Source of the DNA: Telopea speciosissima
Taxonomy: Eukaryota > Streptophyta > Magnoliopsida > Proteales > Proteaceae
Assembly (NCBI RefSeq): GCF_018873765.1
Contig: NC_057919.1
Span: 70,426,984-70,490,983 of the forward strand
Reading direction: 5' to 3'
Length of the DNA stretch: 64,000 nt
Part shown: one piece after another, positions 47,542 to 59,713 of the stretch
How the letters are laid out: every line of letters starts with the position of its first letter
Numbering within the stretch: the stretch's first letter is position 1
Translations under genes and position numbers: made by a program
Notes under the pieces: generated by a model
What the model saw: the letters and a program-made list of their open reading frames with translations, nothing else
Told to the model about the DNA's origin: nothing
Databases searched by the model: none

Positions 47542-50328
47542 TGAAAATAGAGTTTAGCAGAACAGTGGAAAGAGGGATGAAGCCCAGGAATTATCAGCAT
47601 CGGTTGATGCTGGTATCGCTGTTGGAGAATCGATCACATCACAGCTGGCTCGGCTTGACAAAGACGGCCAGCAGCTGCACCCCTCCTCTCTCTTCAGCTG
47701 ATTCTCTCTACAACTAGTAGGGTTACCAGTCGAATCGGGTAATTTTCGAATATCCGATTAGGACATAAAACACGGAATCGATAGTTCTTTTACATCTCCG
47801 ACTCGCAGTCGAATCAAATTTGGCTATTGAGTAGGACAAACGAATTCAAAGTTGAATACTAGTGTCTTCAAAGCTGTACATTCGATCCCTTTACATCTCT
47901 AATCTAAAACCCACCACATATGACTGCACTATCGCCACTTTGCGATCTGATAGAGAATGTCAAATAGCTTCCTCAGCACCAAGGGTAAAGGGCATCACAT
48001 AATTAAAATTTCCCATCACGCTGAGTAGCGATGTCAACACTCAACAGCCCCGGCTCACTGCACTGCTTGCACCTTTGCGCATCTGCAGCCTGCGCATCGC
48101 CCACCCCATTACCATTTCACAATCTGAAACCCACCACATCACTCAGTCCCATGAGTATCCAAAGGGTTGTGAAATGACACTTTTGTAATTAGTGAGGCTT
48201 GGTGCAATGAAGTTTCTGTATCCACTGTAGACTGTAGATGGAAGAGTTGGAATAGTAGCGACAATGAGACGACAAGTCTGGAGTAGGTGAACTCTGCGAA
48301 AAGCAAACCCTTGAACCTGAAGCTGAACTCAAGTAATACTTCCTTTCCCCCCCCCCCCCCTGGCGAAAAAATCCAAGGTGAGTTAGCCATACTCATCTTC
48401 AATCCAACTGCAAACGTCCAAGAAGGCAACGAAGGGAAGGGGATAATTTCTTTGGGACGGTTTCGGCACAACCCATCCCACTCCAGCCATTGCTCAGCTC
48501 CATCTTGTAAATCCATCGCCACAACCCTGCCATCGCAGCCTTGCCGCTGCCAACCCATCCTGCCCATCAACCCATTGCTGCTTTGCCGGCTGATTGTTGT
48601 TTGCATCTCTAAATCACCAACATCCATCATTTCCAATCGCACATGTGCCTGATTTGGTGTCGCATCATACACATGGTAGCAGAACCATCCCCAACTCCTT
48701 ATCATCTGTTGGGGCCATGCGTCTGTTAGCAGAAGTTGATCATCTCAGTCTTGTGTCAGCGGTGATGGGCAGAAGATTGAAATGGAAGAGGGTGAAGAAG
48801 AACCCACATATAGGCACCAAATCTTTGTCGTAGATTGGCAGAAGATTTCAGCTTGCTCAAGTACTTAAGAGGTGGTGGTGTGAGATTACAGGAAACAATG
48901 AGCACCATCCCTGGCACCACTTCCATGTCCAACACTAGTAAGCAGCAACCGGCGTTGAGAACAGACAAAGATGCAGATGGTTCCTTCTTCGATAAGAAGT
49001 TTACATTGCCTGATGATGATGGTGGTGAAGACTGAGACAACCACAATATCATAGCAGTAAGGGAGTTGAAGAGGAAGATGACAACGCCTCCTTCACAAAG
49101 TCGGTTAATCTTCCTGTGTTCTTGATATCTGGTTCAAATTATTTGGTTTGATGCAAATCATGTAAACCAACTTAATGGGGAAGAGAAAAACCAATTTGAG
49201 TTATAAAATAGAGGGTTAATTTGGGTATTTTAAAGTACTAGGGGAGGAGAGGAAATGTTTACTTTTTCTTTTTTATTTTTTTTTTGGGGGGGATCAGAAA
49301 AGGAAGTTCATGCAGGGGAGTTTTGAGTAAATAGATTGTAAATATAAGGGAGAGAAATTTTTCCTAATGACAATTCACGTGCACCAACCCCCACAAGTCC
49401 TAATCTCTTCCAGCAAAGCCTCCGAAAACCGCTATGGGGAAAAGCAGCTTTTGTGTAATAATGGAGGATGCTACAAAAGAGAAACTTTCGCAAATCCTTA
49501 CCCGTTGCTTTAAATTGCATAAAGTCTCAGGTTCTTCATATCCATAGTAACAGCAAAAGTAACGTACATAAAAGGACCACAATATGAGAGACCCTGCCAG
49601 AGTGTTTAAACAAATATTCTCTTTCTATCTACAAATAGAAGATATTGATAAAAACCTGAATCCATGAAAGAAACAAACAGTAGACTTGCCAAATACAACA
49701 TATAAACTTACAAGCATGAATGCGCTTCAGCCTTGAAAACAGTAATCACTAACACAATTTCATGGTTTTACAACGGCTTAAATTCATTCATATACAGATG
49801 CCGCACAGCAATTTACAAGTTGATAATCCCCTGCAATTCACTACAATTACCATGGCAAAGGTTTAAATTTTTCTTACCAGCAAATCAGCCTTGCTCCCAA
49901 CTAGTACTTTCGTTCACGTGATACCAATCATATGAGACTGATGGTTTTACTGAAACTTTCCGTCGCAAACTTACTCGGGCTTCCCAAATGTTGTTCATTA
50001 TACTGCAAATTTTACTTTGAAGCTTCTGCGCTAGAATACATAATTTCTCCTTGCTTCTTTGTTCTTTGGTCATGCTATAAGTATTTCATGGTCCGGTAAA
50101 GCATACTTTCAAACCTCTTCGACAAAGTTGGACACAAACTGACATAACTTGCAACAGGATCTGAAAATAGAAAGTCGTCCCACATAGAACTAAATCCAGG
50201 AGTCTTTATATAAGAATGATGACAGCATGGCATACTGACTACCCTGCTTTGATAGGTTACATGTTGAAACTAGACCATGCTGAACCAACTCACTTGAAGG
50301 TTTACGTTTGCCATTGAACTTCCTATGC
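47542..50328. other. intergenic and 3' flank of the NYN gene
   Basis: No gene recognised. Open frames near 48139-48705 and 48835-49035 lack known domains and overlap on opposite strands. A C-run occurs at about 48349-48360. The right part may include the 3' UTR of the NYN gene, but no poly(A) site was assigned. Confidence 0.4.
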
Positions 50329-50556
50329 GATGCTGATAACCAAGTCCACTGAATGAAGACAAAGTTCTGCAGACTAATCAAGCAACCATGACAAGAGGCT
50401 CAAGATTTAATCAAAGACTCATAACTGATGAACTTATTCTGTGATGCTGATATCCAATTCCACCGAATGAAGACTTTGTTCTGCAGACTAATCAAGCAAC
50501 CATGAAGAGAGGCTCAAGATTTAATCAAAGACTCATAACTGATGAAACCCCCATAA
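50329..50556. repeat. tandem duplication, 2 x 114 bp, in the 3' flank of the NYN gene
   Basis: GATGCTGATAACCAAGTCCA at 50329 recurs, slightly changed, at 50443. The following CTGCAGACTAATCAAGCAACC and AGGCTCAAGATTTAATC also recur at the same spacing. Confidence 0.75.
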
Positions 50557-50854
50557 TCTTAAAAAACTGCATACTGCTGCAATACTGCTTATGGGATGTA
50601 TATCTGTAATGTATGCAGCACTTCAAGTACTACCTTCCATTTCCTACTGATAGCAGCAAAGAACTCCACCAGAAATCACAAGTAAAATAGAGGAAGAAAG
50701 TGGCATCCCTAATTGTTTGGTCCACCATCTGTAATAACTACTCAAGTAGAAGCTTAACCACTTCTAGGAGACCCTCCTTTTGACTGTAATTATAATATCT
50801 ACTTCTAATATCCAGGTCCCCTCAACCACAGCTGTTCTTGACTGAAATCAACCA

Positions 50855-53800
50855 CTAGTTTTGGTACCCTACATCTCCATCAGTCTCTGCAACGGTAATA
50901 CTAATTGGCTGCCAGCCGGATTGATGAGGGACAATCCACCTCTTGATGTCCGTAATCATATTCAAAATCTTGAGCATATCACCCAGTACAAGATCATTCA
51001 AGCACAATTTCCTTAGGATGATAGCTGCTGCTTCATACCTGTTAGTAGAAAGGAAAGAGTATAAAAGTTTCATCAGGCATTCAGTCCCGACAGTCAAAGG
51101 TAACTCAGCATTGCAAAAAGCATTACCTGCATTGAGAAGCCATTATAGCAGAACGCCCAACAGCGGAAGTTAGAAATTTATGGATTCCATCCCATATTGC
51201 TTTTGGATACTGCTTAGGATTACCACCTATAGGGTTCACACACTTCCAAAGTTTGTCATTTTTACTCACATAAAACTGTGATGCACCTACAATTTGCTTC
51301 ACCACCATTTGTTGCTCAATCGCACAGTCCAGGGCCTTCCTAACATCTGTATTTCGCTGCTTGGGGTCTCCATAACGAATACAATCAGTTATATTTGCTT
51401 CCGTTGGTGTCATCTTATCATTTTTTAAAGTGTTCAAGGCAAGTAATACAACCCCTATACGGCCTTGGACATATTCAGAAGGCTGTGGACATCCTGGGGT
51501 TCCCCAAACACCATTGCTGGGTACAGGGTTACTACCCATTGCAGAGGAAGACGGGGGTGGAAATTCCAGTCCATGAGAAGGGTATCTATTGTTCAATGGG
51601 TCATGGTAAAAAGGTACATTGTTTTGCATCTCTTGTCCATTTTGTGGAACACTTAAACCTGCAGGGTTTGAAGACTCCATAATAGAATTTGGTTCGAACT
51701 CCCCCACATTTCGTTGTTGAAAACTACTAGGATTGTGAACACCGCTAGGATGTTCAGAAACATTCAGCTTACTGATATCAAGGACATTTGTAGGATGACC
51801 TGAGGTAAAGGTGGGCCCATCAGGCCTTGGAGGCACTTGAGGAGATTGATAGTTATGAGAATTTGGGGCAAACAGATTACCCGGTGCAAAAGAAGGTTGC
51901 ATAGGGTTGTTGGCTGGCCTTAATGGCTGTGAAAACTGATGCTGATAATTGTTTGGGAATGATATTCCATTGTTCCAAGAAGGATCAGGATAGCCTGGAA
52001 CATATGCGGGAGTAGGTGCACTTGAGGTGGATTTAGGCCTGTGAGAACCGTAAAATTCATGAGGTGCTTCCTTGAACTGCATTGCTTGTGCATACCCAGG
52101 TTGGTTAGTGGATCCATTGGTTTGACCCCCTGGTATCCCAACCGGCATGCTTGAAGTTCTCGATACGTTTGGTTGACTTGGATTTCTCCGAATTAGTTTG
52201 CCTTTATATTTATTGTCACCAATCCTTCCACTGTTGAAGAATTTTTGACTCCCGTAAGTTGAGCTTTCAGAAATAGTATCAACAGAGTGGTTTATCTGAC
52301 CAGGGTCAGCTGTTGGTCTTTTTAAAATGTCAGAGTTGGTTAAATCATTACTATTAGCAAACTGCGATGATTCACCATTTGGAAGTGGCGGTCTTCCTGC
52401 CAGAAGACTTGTCCAAAGCCAGACACTCTTGGCGGCGGCAAGAAGTGGGGCAGATGCATTTTGTGGCTGTGCTAGAAGGATATTATATCTCCTCATACGC
52501 AACTGATGGAGTGCATTGGAGAAGTCACGATCACCAGAAATCAGCAAGTAATTTGCAGGAGCAGGATTATCCACTGCCCAAAACAGCATATCCACAAGAA
52601 TCTTCTTATCACTGGCATCCTTAACACCTGTCCAAATTAACATGCCAGTGACTAAAGGCTTAAAACAAATACTTCTATTTTACCATTTGGTATAATTGGC
52701 TCATTAAGGGAAACAAGAGATCCTGTGCTCAATAAAGCTCCCTAGGTATGCTGCACCGGTGCTAAGCATCCAGGAATCAAATGCTGTCTACAACATAACT
52801 TCGAGAAATCATGGCACAAGGAGAGGACCTAGGCCATGCAAATTAGAAGTGCAAGAGTATAAAATCGAAAATACAAAAATCCATAAACACCATTATGAAT
52901 ACTACAGGATGATCATAAAGTGGTGAAAAGAGCATGAAATCTGATGATTAGAAACAGTTTACAAAGGAAAATGGAAGTAACAAGAATGGAATAAAGATAA
53001 AAGGGCATAAGACAATTTGACAGAACATGAGGGGTAGACATATCTCAAAGTTCCATGTATACTAGGAGAAACAAACAGGAAGAATAAATTGATAGAAAAG
53101 CACATGCTGGTTCGTGCAACACATTTTGATATGCAACGTGGGCACTGATCTGGCAAAAAATGTGCAAAACAACCAGTTCTGCGAATACCAAACACTTTCC
53201 CACACCCCCCCCCCCCAATCAAAAAAAAAAAGAAAAATAAAATGTGTGCCATTCCCCAGAATCATGCCACATTAGATAAGGTGCAAACTTACTATTCTGA
53301 ATAAAGGTACAGGTTTATTTCCTAGACCCAGTATATATTTGGAACCAAAATGTACTGGATACTGGTAAAGAACAAAACAAAAGGATGGAACTTAGTAACT
53401 GTTTTTTTTTTCATTATTTATCATGACACATTCTTCAGGAACATTAGGTGCTAACCAAGGTTTCAAAAAATGGAAATGGGAATCACCGATTTCGATCTGA
53501 ATCGGCTGGAATCGGCTGCAGACGGAGTAAAGCCGGAATAGGTCATGACCAATTCACCGATCTGATTCCCAATTCTTAAAAACCGTGGTGCTAACATCAA
53601 AGTGGAACATCATCTCTGCATTAGAACAAGTATCCTGCCATGGAAACTGGCAACAAGGCTTTAAACCCTAGTTATTGTGTATCCTGATAGTGTAGAATGC
53701 AGATGTTGAAGGAGAACAAAGAAGATATAACAAACATCTAGAAGATGCCTAGGGCCAAATTCCCTACAATTAAAATTCACAATCAGTGAAAAAAAAATCG

Positions 53801-55221
53801 ATTTAGAGAATGCAAACTGTGCTTCACTGGGGACACTATGTACCGGTTGCGTGAAACAGATGCTCATGGGTCTGAAGAAAATGAAGAAAAATTAAGGATC
53901 TTCATTAAAGAAGATTAAACAAGCAAATATACAAATGATGAGAGTTGAAATTTTTGATAGATTAGACCAAACGCATACTCACAGACATGTCCTCAGGTTA
54001 TATCTATTAACCATCATTCAACTAAGTTTACGAATCAGATCCAAGTTTTAATCGAAAAAGTATGAGATTCTGCAAGGTGCGATCCAATAAATTAGGGCAG
54101 AAAGAGCATCTATTTCATCAGAAGAACAGAAAATCTTAGTTCATTCAGAGATTTCTTTTAGGTCCAGGGGAAGGGAGGGGATTCCGGTGTTTTAGAAGGG
54201 GAACTACTTACAGCTCGATTTGAAAGGAGAGCAGAAAGAGTGGAACAATGATGGATTCAGATGCAGATGGAAAAATCTAAGGACCGCCAATGAAGAGAAG
54301 CAAGTGAGAGACCTGAGTAAACAGTAACAACCAATAAAATTCGGAACTCTATCTATCATGAGACAGAGTCAACGAACAGTGTAAGCGGGGAACTAGAATT
54401 GGCACGTCACAGAACCAGAAAAGCCTATATCTTATTCGTTAATAAGCTCAACAAGGCAAAGCCAGACTTTATCCGCAGGGATCAGAAGAAACAGATGAAT
54501 TCCATAAATAATAGCTCCTACTCCGTGGAGGGATGTAGTCATCTATTAATCGATAGCGGAAAGAAGAAGAAGAAGTAGTTGGGGGGAGGGGGGAGGGGGG
54601 AGGGGGGAGGGGGAGGGGAAGAGAGAATCCACTGCTCTCTCTAATAAATTGAACAAAAGCAAAGAAGAAGACAACTTGGAAGAAGGCCTGTTATAGATCT
54701 AAACTTTAGGTAAATTAAAAAAACCTCAACAGTAGAAAATTCAAGATCTCAGAGAAAGGGGAGGAGATAGTGCGGAATCGCAAAACATCTTTAACAAAAT
54801 TAGACAAAAAACGATGGAACAATCCTAACAGTTAAGCAGTTAGGTAAGCAGTAAGCAAATCGAGGTCATAGCCATGCAAAGAAGAATTTAAAGTGGAAAA
54901 CTAGGGTTTTGAAGTTGAGAGTCGAAGAACAGAATAAAAATAAAGAATAATACCGGCGGGAACGTGATTGAGCGCGATTCCGGTGCTGGAGAGGGCGTGC
55001 TGGACGGAGGCAGGGATACGGTTAGTATCGCCGTAGGATGAGATCGAGACGGGACCGGAATAGTTCATCTTCATCAAGGCCGAGCTTATATTCTGTGCGA
55101 TCGCGTGAGGATCACAACCTTTTGGAACCTGACAGTTCTCTATGTCCCACCAAACAGATGTCTTCGCCATTACATACTGCGCTTCCGCTCCTACTCCGCC
55201 TCCGCCCATCATCGCCGTCAT
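50855..55221 (-). CDS. NYN-domain protein with LOTUS-like C-terminus, 650 aa
   Basis: Exons on the - strand: 55221-54954, 52627-51127 and 51038-50855; 1953 nt, phases consistent, GT-AG introns. NYN domains are PIN-like, metal-dependent RNases (MARF1/limkain-b1 class). The domain spans the first intron: [14 protein letters not shown] (D26, E28, N29), SYGDTNRIP, then [15 protein letters not shown] (D96) and [13 protein letters not shown] (D122, D124), so the acidic residues are present. A long Pro/Asn/Ser/Gln-rich linker follows (about 150-400). The C-terminal part has a winged-helix-like block near 440-530 ([44 protein letters not shown]) reminiscent of OST-HTH/LOTUS. It ends [10 protein letters not shown]. 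Start at 55221, with later Mets at residues 4 and 5 also possible. The 2.3-kb intron 1 holds a MITE and a G-rich tract. RNA cleavage is inferred from the family. Confidence 0.9.
53456..53586. mobile_element. MITE, MULE-type, 131 bp, with perfect 9-bp target duplication
   Basis: It begins CAAGGTTTCAAAAAATGG and ends CTTAAAAACCGT. GGTGCTAAC flanks it exactly on both sides (53447-53455 and 53587-53595). Same family as the elements at 44036-44273 and 57037-57198. It lies in intron 1 of the NYN gene. Confidence 0.78.
54581..54618 (+). repeat. G-rich tract, potential G-quadruplex
   Basis: Repeated GGGGGAG-like units with at least four long G-runs. It sits in intron 1 of the NYN gene, on the template strand for that gene. 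Confidence 0.8.
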
Positions 55222-55238
55222 CGTCGTCGTCGTTCATT

Positions 55239-55267
55239 CACCACCACCACCACCACCACCACCACCC
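55239..55267. repeat. CAC trinucleotide repeat in the NYN 5' leader
   Basis: About nine CAC units start 18 bp upstream of the NYN start codon; they would read GTG/GGT in the mRNA leader. Confidence 0.85.
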
Positions 55268-55874
55268 ATCCTGATCCTAATATGCTATGGCTATGAGAAT
55301 CTGTGACTGACAGTCCCTCACTGTTATCTGTACACGCCGGCGCACGATAGCTGACGCAGAACAGAGGAAATGGGATCACTTGAGTTTAGAGAAGGAATCC
55401 TCGGAATTTTCAGGCTTTAAAGAGAGATAGAGATAGAGAGGCGTCTTGCGCCTAAAGAAAAAAAGTTAAAGAAAGTTAGATGCGCACCGGGACATTTCTT
55501 TTGAGGAGTGGGTGGGAAAGTGGGGCCTTGGGGAGACCTAAGGAATTTACGGATCTACCCCTATCGGCCTATATCACAAAAAAAATAATGAACACAATTG
55601 GAAGGAAAAAGGTGTAATAAAATAATATCAATGACGCTTAAGGGGTCTTTTCGGTGACAAAAATACCACACATGGGTCGCGCATCATATCGTGACTTTTA
55701 CTTAGTTTTTTATTTTCTTTGTAGTACGTGGGGGGGGTGGTCAAGGAAGGTCCATTGGTGATTGGACCATGGACTTCATTCCCATTGGCCGCATGGAGGG
55801 TTCATGGATTTCTCTACACACATTTGGATCTAATTCTTTTTTTGTTTTTTTTGTTTTTTGGTATTATAAGATCG
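55268..55874. other. promoter region of the NYN gene
   Basis: Intergenic DNA upstream of the - strand gene. No confident TATA box. A GA-rich run lies near 55420-55440. Confidence 0.4.
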
Positions 55875-55883
55875 AATTCTAAT

Positions 55884-56860
55884 GGGTTTTTATCAAATGC
55901 CCTTCTCAAATTACTCATAAATTCAAAATTCATTCCTGAACTTTCACTATTTCCAAATGCATCTTTATTTTCCAAACTTTGTTATATTCTAGTCTAGTCC
56001 GTTAGTCTGAGACGTTAGACGTTAGTTTCAGAGAATCTAATGATCAAAATACCCTTATGATAAACCTCTTTATTCTTCCTCTTTTTTTCCAATCTTTTCT
56101 CCCATAATACGCAAACTAGGATGAAACCCTGACTATCTCTTCTCTCTTGGCAACCACCATGCTTGTCGTGACCATCATTCTTGCTGTTGAAACCAAGTAC
56201 TGAGAGAGGAGTTGCATTTTTCACTTCTATCATTTACTTCAGTATCTGGAAAATAAAAAAGAAGGTATACAACAGGGTTGGACTTTCTAGGAATTCTGGC
56301 ATTTGCAAAGGAATTAATGTGCCTTTGGTTGTTGTTTGACTGCTTTCTGCGACATATATTTCTTCCATACCAACTCATCTGTCAAGGTTTTCTGTACAAA
56401 ACTCAGCTGAAACTAACGTTTAATTACAACAAAGATCTGAAACTGTATTCCATTCTAGTGGCCTAGTGGCTAACAAGGTTATTCGTCAATTTGTATTTTA
56501 TGATCAATTTAAAAGCCAATCTCTCCATTTTTGTGAAGTAAAATTGAAACAAAAGAACTTCCAAAAACTGGAGTAGAAAAAAAATTTAAAATGCTCCTGG
56601 TCAATTTCTTGATCTGGTAGGATAGCTCTCATCAACTCAAATCTCTATAAAGAATGAATCTTGCAATAGCATGGAGTCCTAACCTCCTTATAATGAAAGT
56701 TTCATTAGATTCGTTGAAACTAACGTCTAATGTCTCAGACTAATGTATTGAATTAAAGTGTTACAAAGTTTAAAAAGTAAAGATGCATTTAAAAATAACG
56801 AAAGTTCAAGAGTGCATTTGAAATTATGAGTAATTTGAGGGGAACATTTGAAAAAAATCC
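55884..56860. mobile_element. MULE-type element, 977 bp, with long inverted ends and 9-bp target duplication
   Basis: Long terminal inverted repeats of about 160-180 bp: 55884-56044 begins GGGTTTTTATCAAATG, and 56695-56860 ends CATTTGAAAAAAATCC. They share GTCTGAGACGTTAGACGTTA or its complement. Perfect 9-bp duplications AATTCTAAT flank it (55875-55883 and 56861-56869). Long inverted ends plus a 9-bp duplication are the Mutator hallmark. The 650-bp interior has no transposase; whether it carries captured gene pieces cannot be told by eye. Confidence 0.85.
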
Positions 56861-56869
56861 AATTCTAAT

Positions 56870-57036
56870 TCTTCTTCCCCCATCTCCTTCCTTACGTTTT
56901 AACCGTAACGTGTAATGCACGATCTTTTTCAAAATTTCTCTCGTGTGCCTTGGAATTAGAGAATTAGACTAAAAACTAATTGTCAATTCTAAAAATTGGC
57001 CACCATTAGTGGAGCCAAACATGTTGGTAATGAACA
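56870..57036. other. short spacer
   Basis: Nothing recognised. Confidence 0.4.
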
Positions 57037-57198
57037 AGGTTTTAAAAGTATCAAGGACAGAATCAGTCCTGTCGATTTCGTTTCAGATTGAATTAGAATT
57101 GGTCCGATCAAGAAATCGGAGGAATCTTCGGGTGAATAAATTCAAAACAGTAAAAAATCTGAATTGATTCTAGCCGATTCACTGATTTTTGAAACCTG
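57037..57198. mobile_element. MITE, MULE-type, 162 bp
   Basis: It begins AAGGTTTTAAAAGT and ends TTTTTGAAACCTG. The flanks GTAATGAAC (57028-57036) and ATCATGAAC (57199-57207) match at 7 of 9 positions. Same family as 53456-53586. Confidence 0.65.
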
Positions 57199-57207
57199 AT
57201 CATGAAC

Positions 57208-57864
57208 CCACAAGTTGGTCAATTTAGATTCCTTTGCAGCCGCCCTGCCCGTGTGGCTCGCATGCAGCCTTATACAGGCAGGGTGTAGACCTTACATGGA
57301 TACCACCTGGGCAGGATGCATGGGCAGTGGGTAAGGTGATCATTTTGCCCTTGTCTGTGTGAGGTTCCGACAAGAGGCAATAGAGGATCCAAATCCCAAG
57401 TTGGTACATGGGTAGGACATAGTGTTGGAGATTCTATTAGGAGTAGATGGTTAATTGTTACCCTATTTCTACCCAAAAAATTAAAAGAGAAATGGTTACA
57501 TTATGGATAGTTATGGTAGGATAAGTTATATACGTAGTAGTTATTTTAGTAAGAATATGAAAGTAGTGTGAGTTGATACTTGATTATATAACACCTATTG
57601 TATTTCTTATTTAAAAACAATACACCAAATAATATAAAAAGAAAGTGGCGATTGGAATTTCTTAATTAATCTCTCTTGATAAAGTGGCCAAGATACCTCA
57701 ATTAAGACAAGAGGTGGCTTCCTCGTAAGGCCAAATTATTCCTAACTTTGCTCTCTTTCTTTCCCATGCATCTTCTTCTTTCCTTATTTCTTTATTATCT
57801 TCTTTCCTCTTTATCCATTTTTGTAATATTACACTAGAATCTTGATAATTCTTTTTTGGGAGAA
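57208..57864. other. spacer
   Basis: No gene or convincing repeat boundaries seen. Confidence 0.4.
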
Positions 57865-57986
57865 TGTTCTCTGTGCCGCAGTGCAGGCTACGCCCAGGCA
57901 CATAGGCTTGCAACTCAGGGGGTAGGGTGGTCATTACGCCCACCCCCATGTGCCTGGGCACAACCTGCACTGTGGCACAGAGAACA
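57865..57986. mobile_element. fold-back element
   Basis: Arms TGTTCTCTGTGCCGCAGTGC and GCACTGTGGCACAGAGAACA pair almost perfectly over about 39 bp, continuing through GCCCAGGCACAT/ATGTGCCTGGGC. The loop contains GGGTGGTCATTACGCCC, a motif shared with the tandem units at 59714-60795. Confidence 0.85.
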
Positions 57987-58154
57987 ACACCCCTTCTTTT
58001 TTGGATAAGAGTTCTCTGTAAGATAGAGTGGCCCTTGTGAGTGCGGGGCCAAATGGAAGTGTGTGCGGCGTCATCAACAAGTCGGTCATTATCGCCTTTC
58101 ATAGAGGTGAAGCGGTTATTTCGTCCCCCTCTGTATTTAGACCCAAAGCACACA

Positions 58155-59026
58155 CTAAGGGTGTCAATCGGTCTAGTTCCAGTCATTTGATTCAGTTCCG
58201 GTGTGGTTAACATTTTGACAAGAAGAAATCAAAACAGAACCGGATAAAAATCAACAAAAACCATAATCGTTTTGCATTCGATCCTCTTTTATTGGTTTTT
58301 ATTCAATTTTTGTTATTTAGTTCACAACTTGTTTTCATGCGATTTATAGTACCAATTTTGAAAAAAATAATGAAGACAATCTCAGATTTTCAAACCCCAT
58401 ATATATTCTCGCGTTCTTTTTTTTTTTTATATCAAATATATATTCCCATCCATACCATATATATATATATATATTCTCATTTTCCCCATTCTCTTCCGGT
58501 CTACCCCACTCATGCTGTTTCTGCGCTTATGTGGTTTTTTTTTTTTTTTTTTTTTAAATCATCCATCTTCACTTGTCCCCCCTCCCCCGCCACCTCCCTT
58601 TTTTTTTCCTTTTCAACTTTCACATGATAAACAAACCATTCTTTCTATTAGCAAATAGGGTTTTGTTAATCCATTTTAACACGACCTATCATTTTCAATC
58701 CATACTTTAACATATATAGTTAGTCCAAAGACATTTTACTTATTTTCTGTTTCAAGTATGATGCAACAATTGTTGTTTTTTAAATTAATTATTATTTTAT
58801 TAATTGACCCAATTGATGTGTGGGCTAGTATTTGAGTGAGAGCTACTAGTTTTTATTTGATTTTAACGATTCCAATTTGGTTTAGAGCCATCGATTTTAT
58901 GATGCAAATCAAAACCGATTCGAAAAGAGAACTTACGAAATAAAAAACTGGATCATTTTTTTTTGTGCGATGCAATTCGATTTGATCATAAACAGGTCGA
59001 TTCTAATTCCATTTTGACACTCTTAG
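58155..59026. mobile_element. hAT-like non-autonomous element, 872 bp
   Basis: Ends CTAAGGGTGTCAAT and ATTTTGACACTCTTAG are inverted repeats. The 8-bp flanks AGCACACA and TGCACACT share six positions, fitting a hAT-type target duplication. The interior is AT-rich, with an AT microsatellite near 58459-58483 and no transposase. Confidence 0.6.
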
Positions 59027-59713
59027 TGCACACTCCTCCGTAAAGAACTTTCTTCCTTCTTTTTATTATTATTTTTTTTAAACAGAATCTTGATAATTTC
59101 CATTCCTTGACAAAAACTATACCTTCCATAAGGTGGTTTTAAGTGGGTATGATTCCTTGTCCACATCAATTGTATTGTCGTATACATTTTAATATCATGT
59201 GTCAAAATAATTTTTTGAAATTAGTTGAAAAGATGGGAGCTAACAAATACAAATTGAGAAACCACAATCTTTGGGCTCATGACAATGTGCTATCCTGCTT
59301 ACCAAATAAAAAAAACACAGACAATGTGCTATCCATGCTTTGTTGTTTTTTTTTTTTTTTCAGGGTTGGAAATTCATCACCTAATGATGTCGACATATGA
59401 ATCAGAATACATTTGCTCTATAGGGAAGAAAATAATAAACTTTTCATCAAAGATTTGGATAGATAATAAAATTAAAAAGTAGTTTGATTTTGTGGGGTCC
59501 ACCTCACAAGGATGTCTCCTAGCTGGAGACTACATTTGTTTTTAAAGGTGGTAACATGTGAGGTGGTTCACATAAGATCACTTCTTACTATGCAACTCTT
59601 TTTATATAAATAGGGTGAGAGAGGCGATGGGTTAGTGAGGTGCTTATTTTCCTCATAGGCTTCTTATTCTGGATAAATGTGATATAGCCACAGAGAGATC
59701 TAGCATCTATGAT
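59027..59713. other. spacer
   Basis: AT-rich, no features beyond T-runs. Confidence 0.4.

Noticed and set aside
48139..48705. - strand frame of 188 codons and an overlapping + strand frame
   Set aside because: Composition is low-complexity, there is no homology I can name and no gene structure around them.
57224..57476. Possible further fold-back near 57240-57420
   Set aside because: GCCCTGCCC and GGGCAG motifs recur but the arms do not pair over a useful length.
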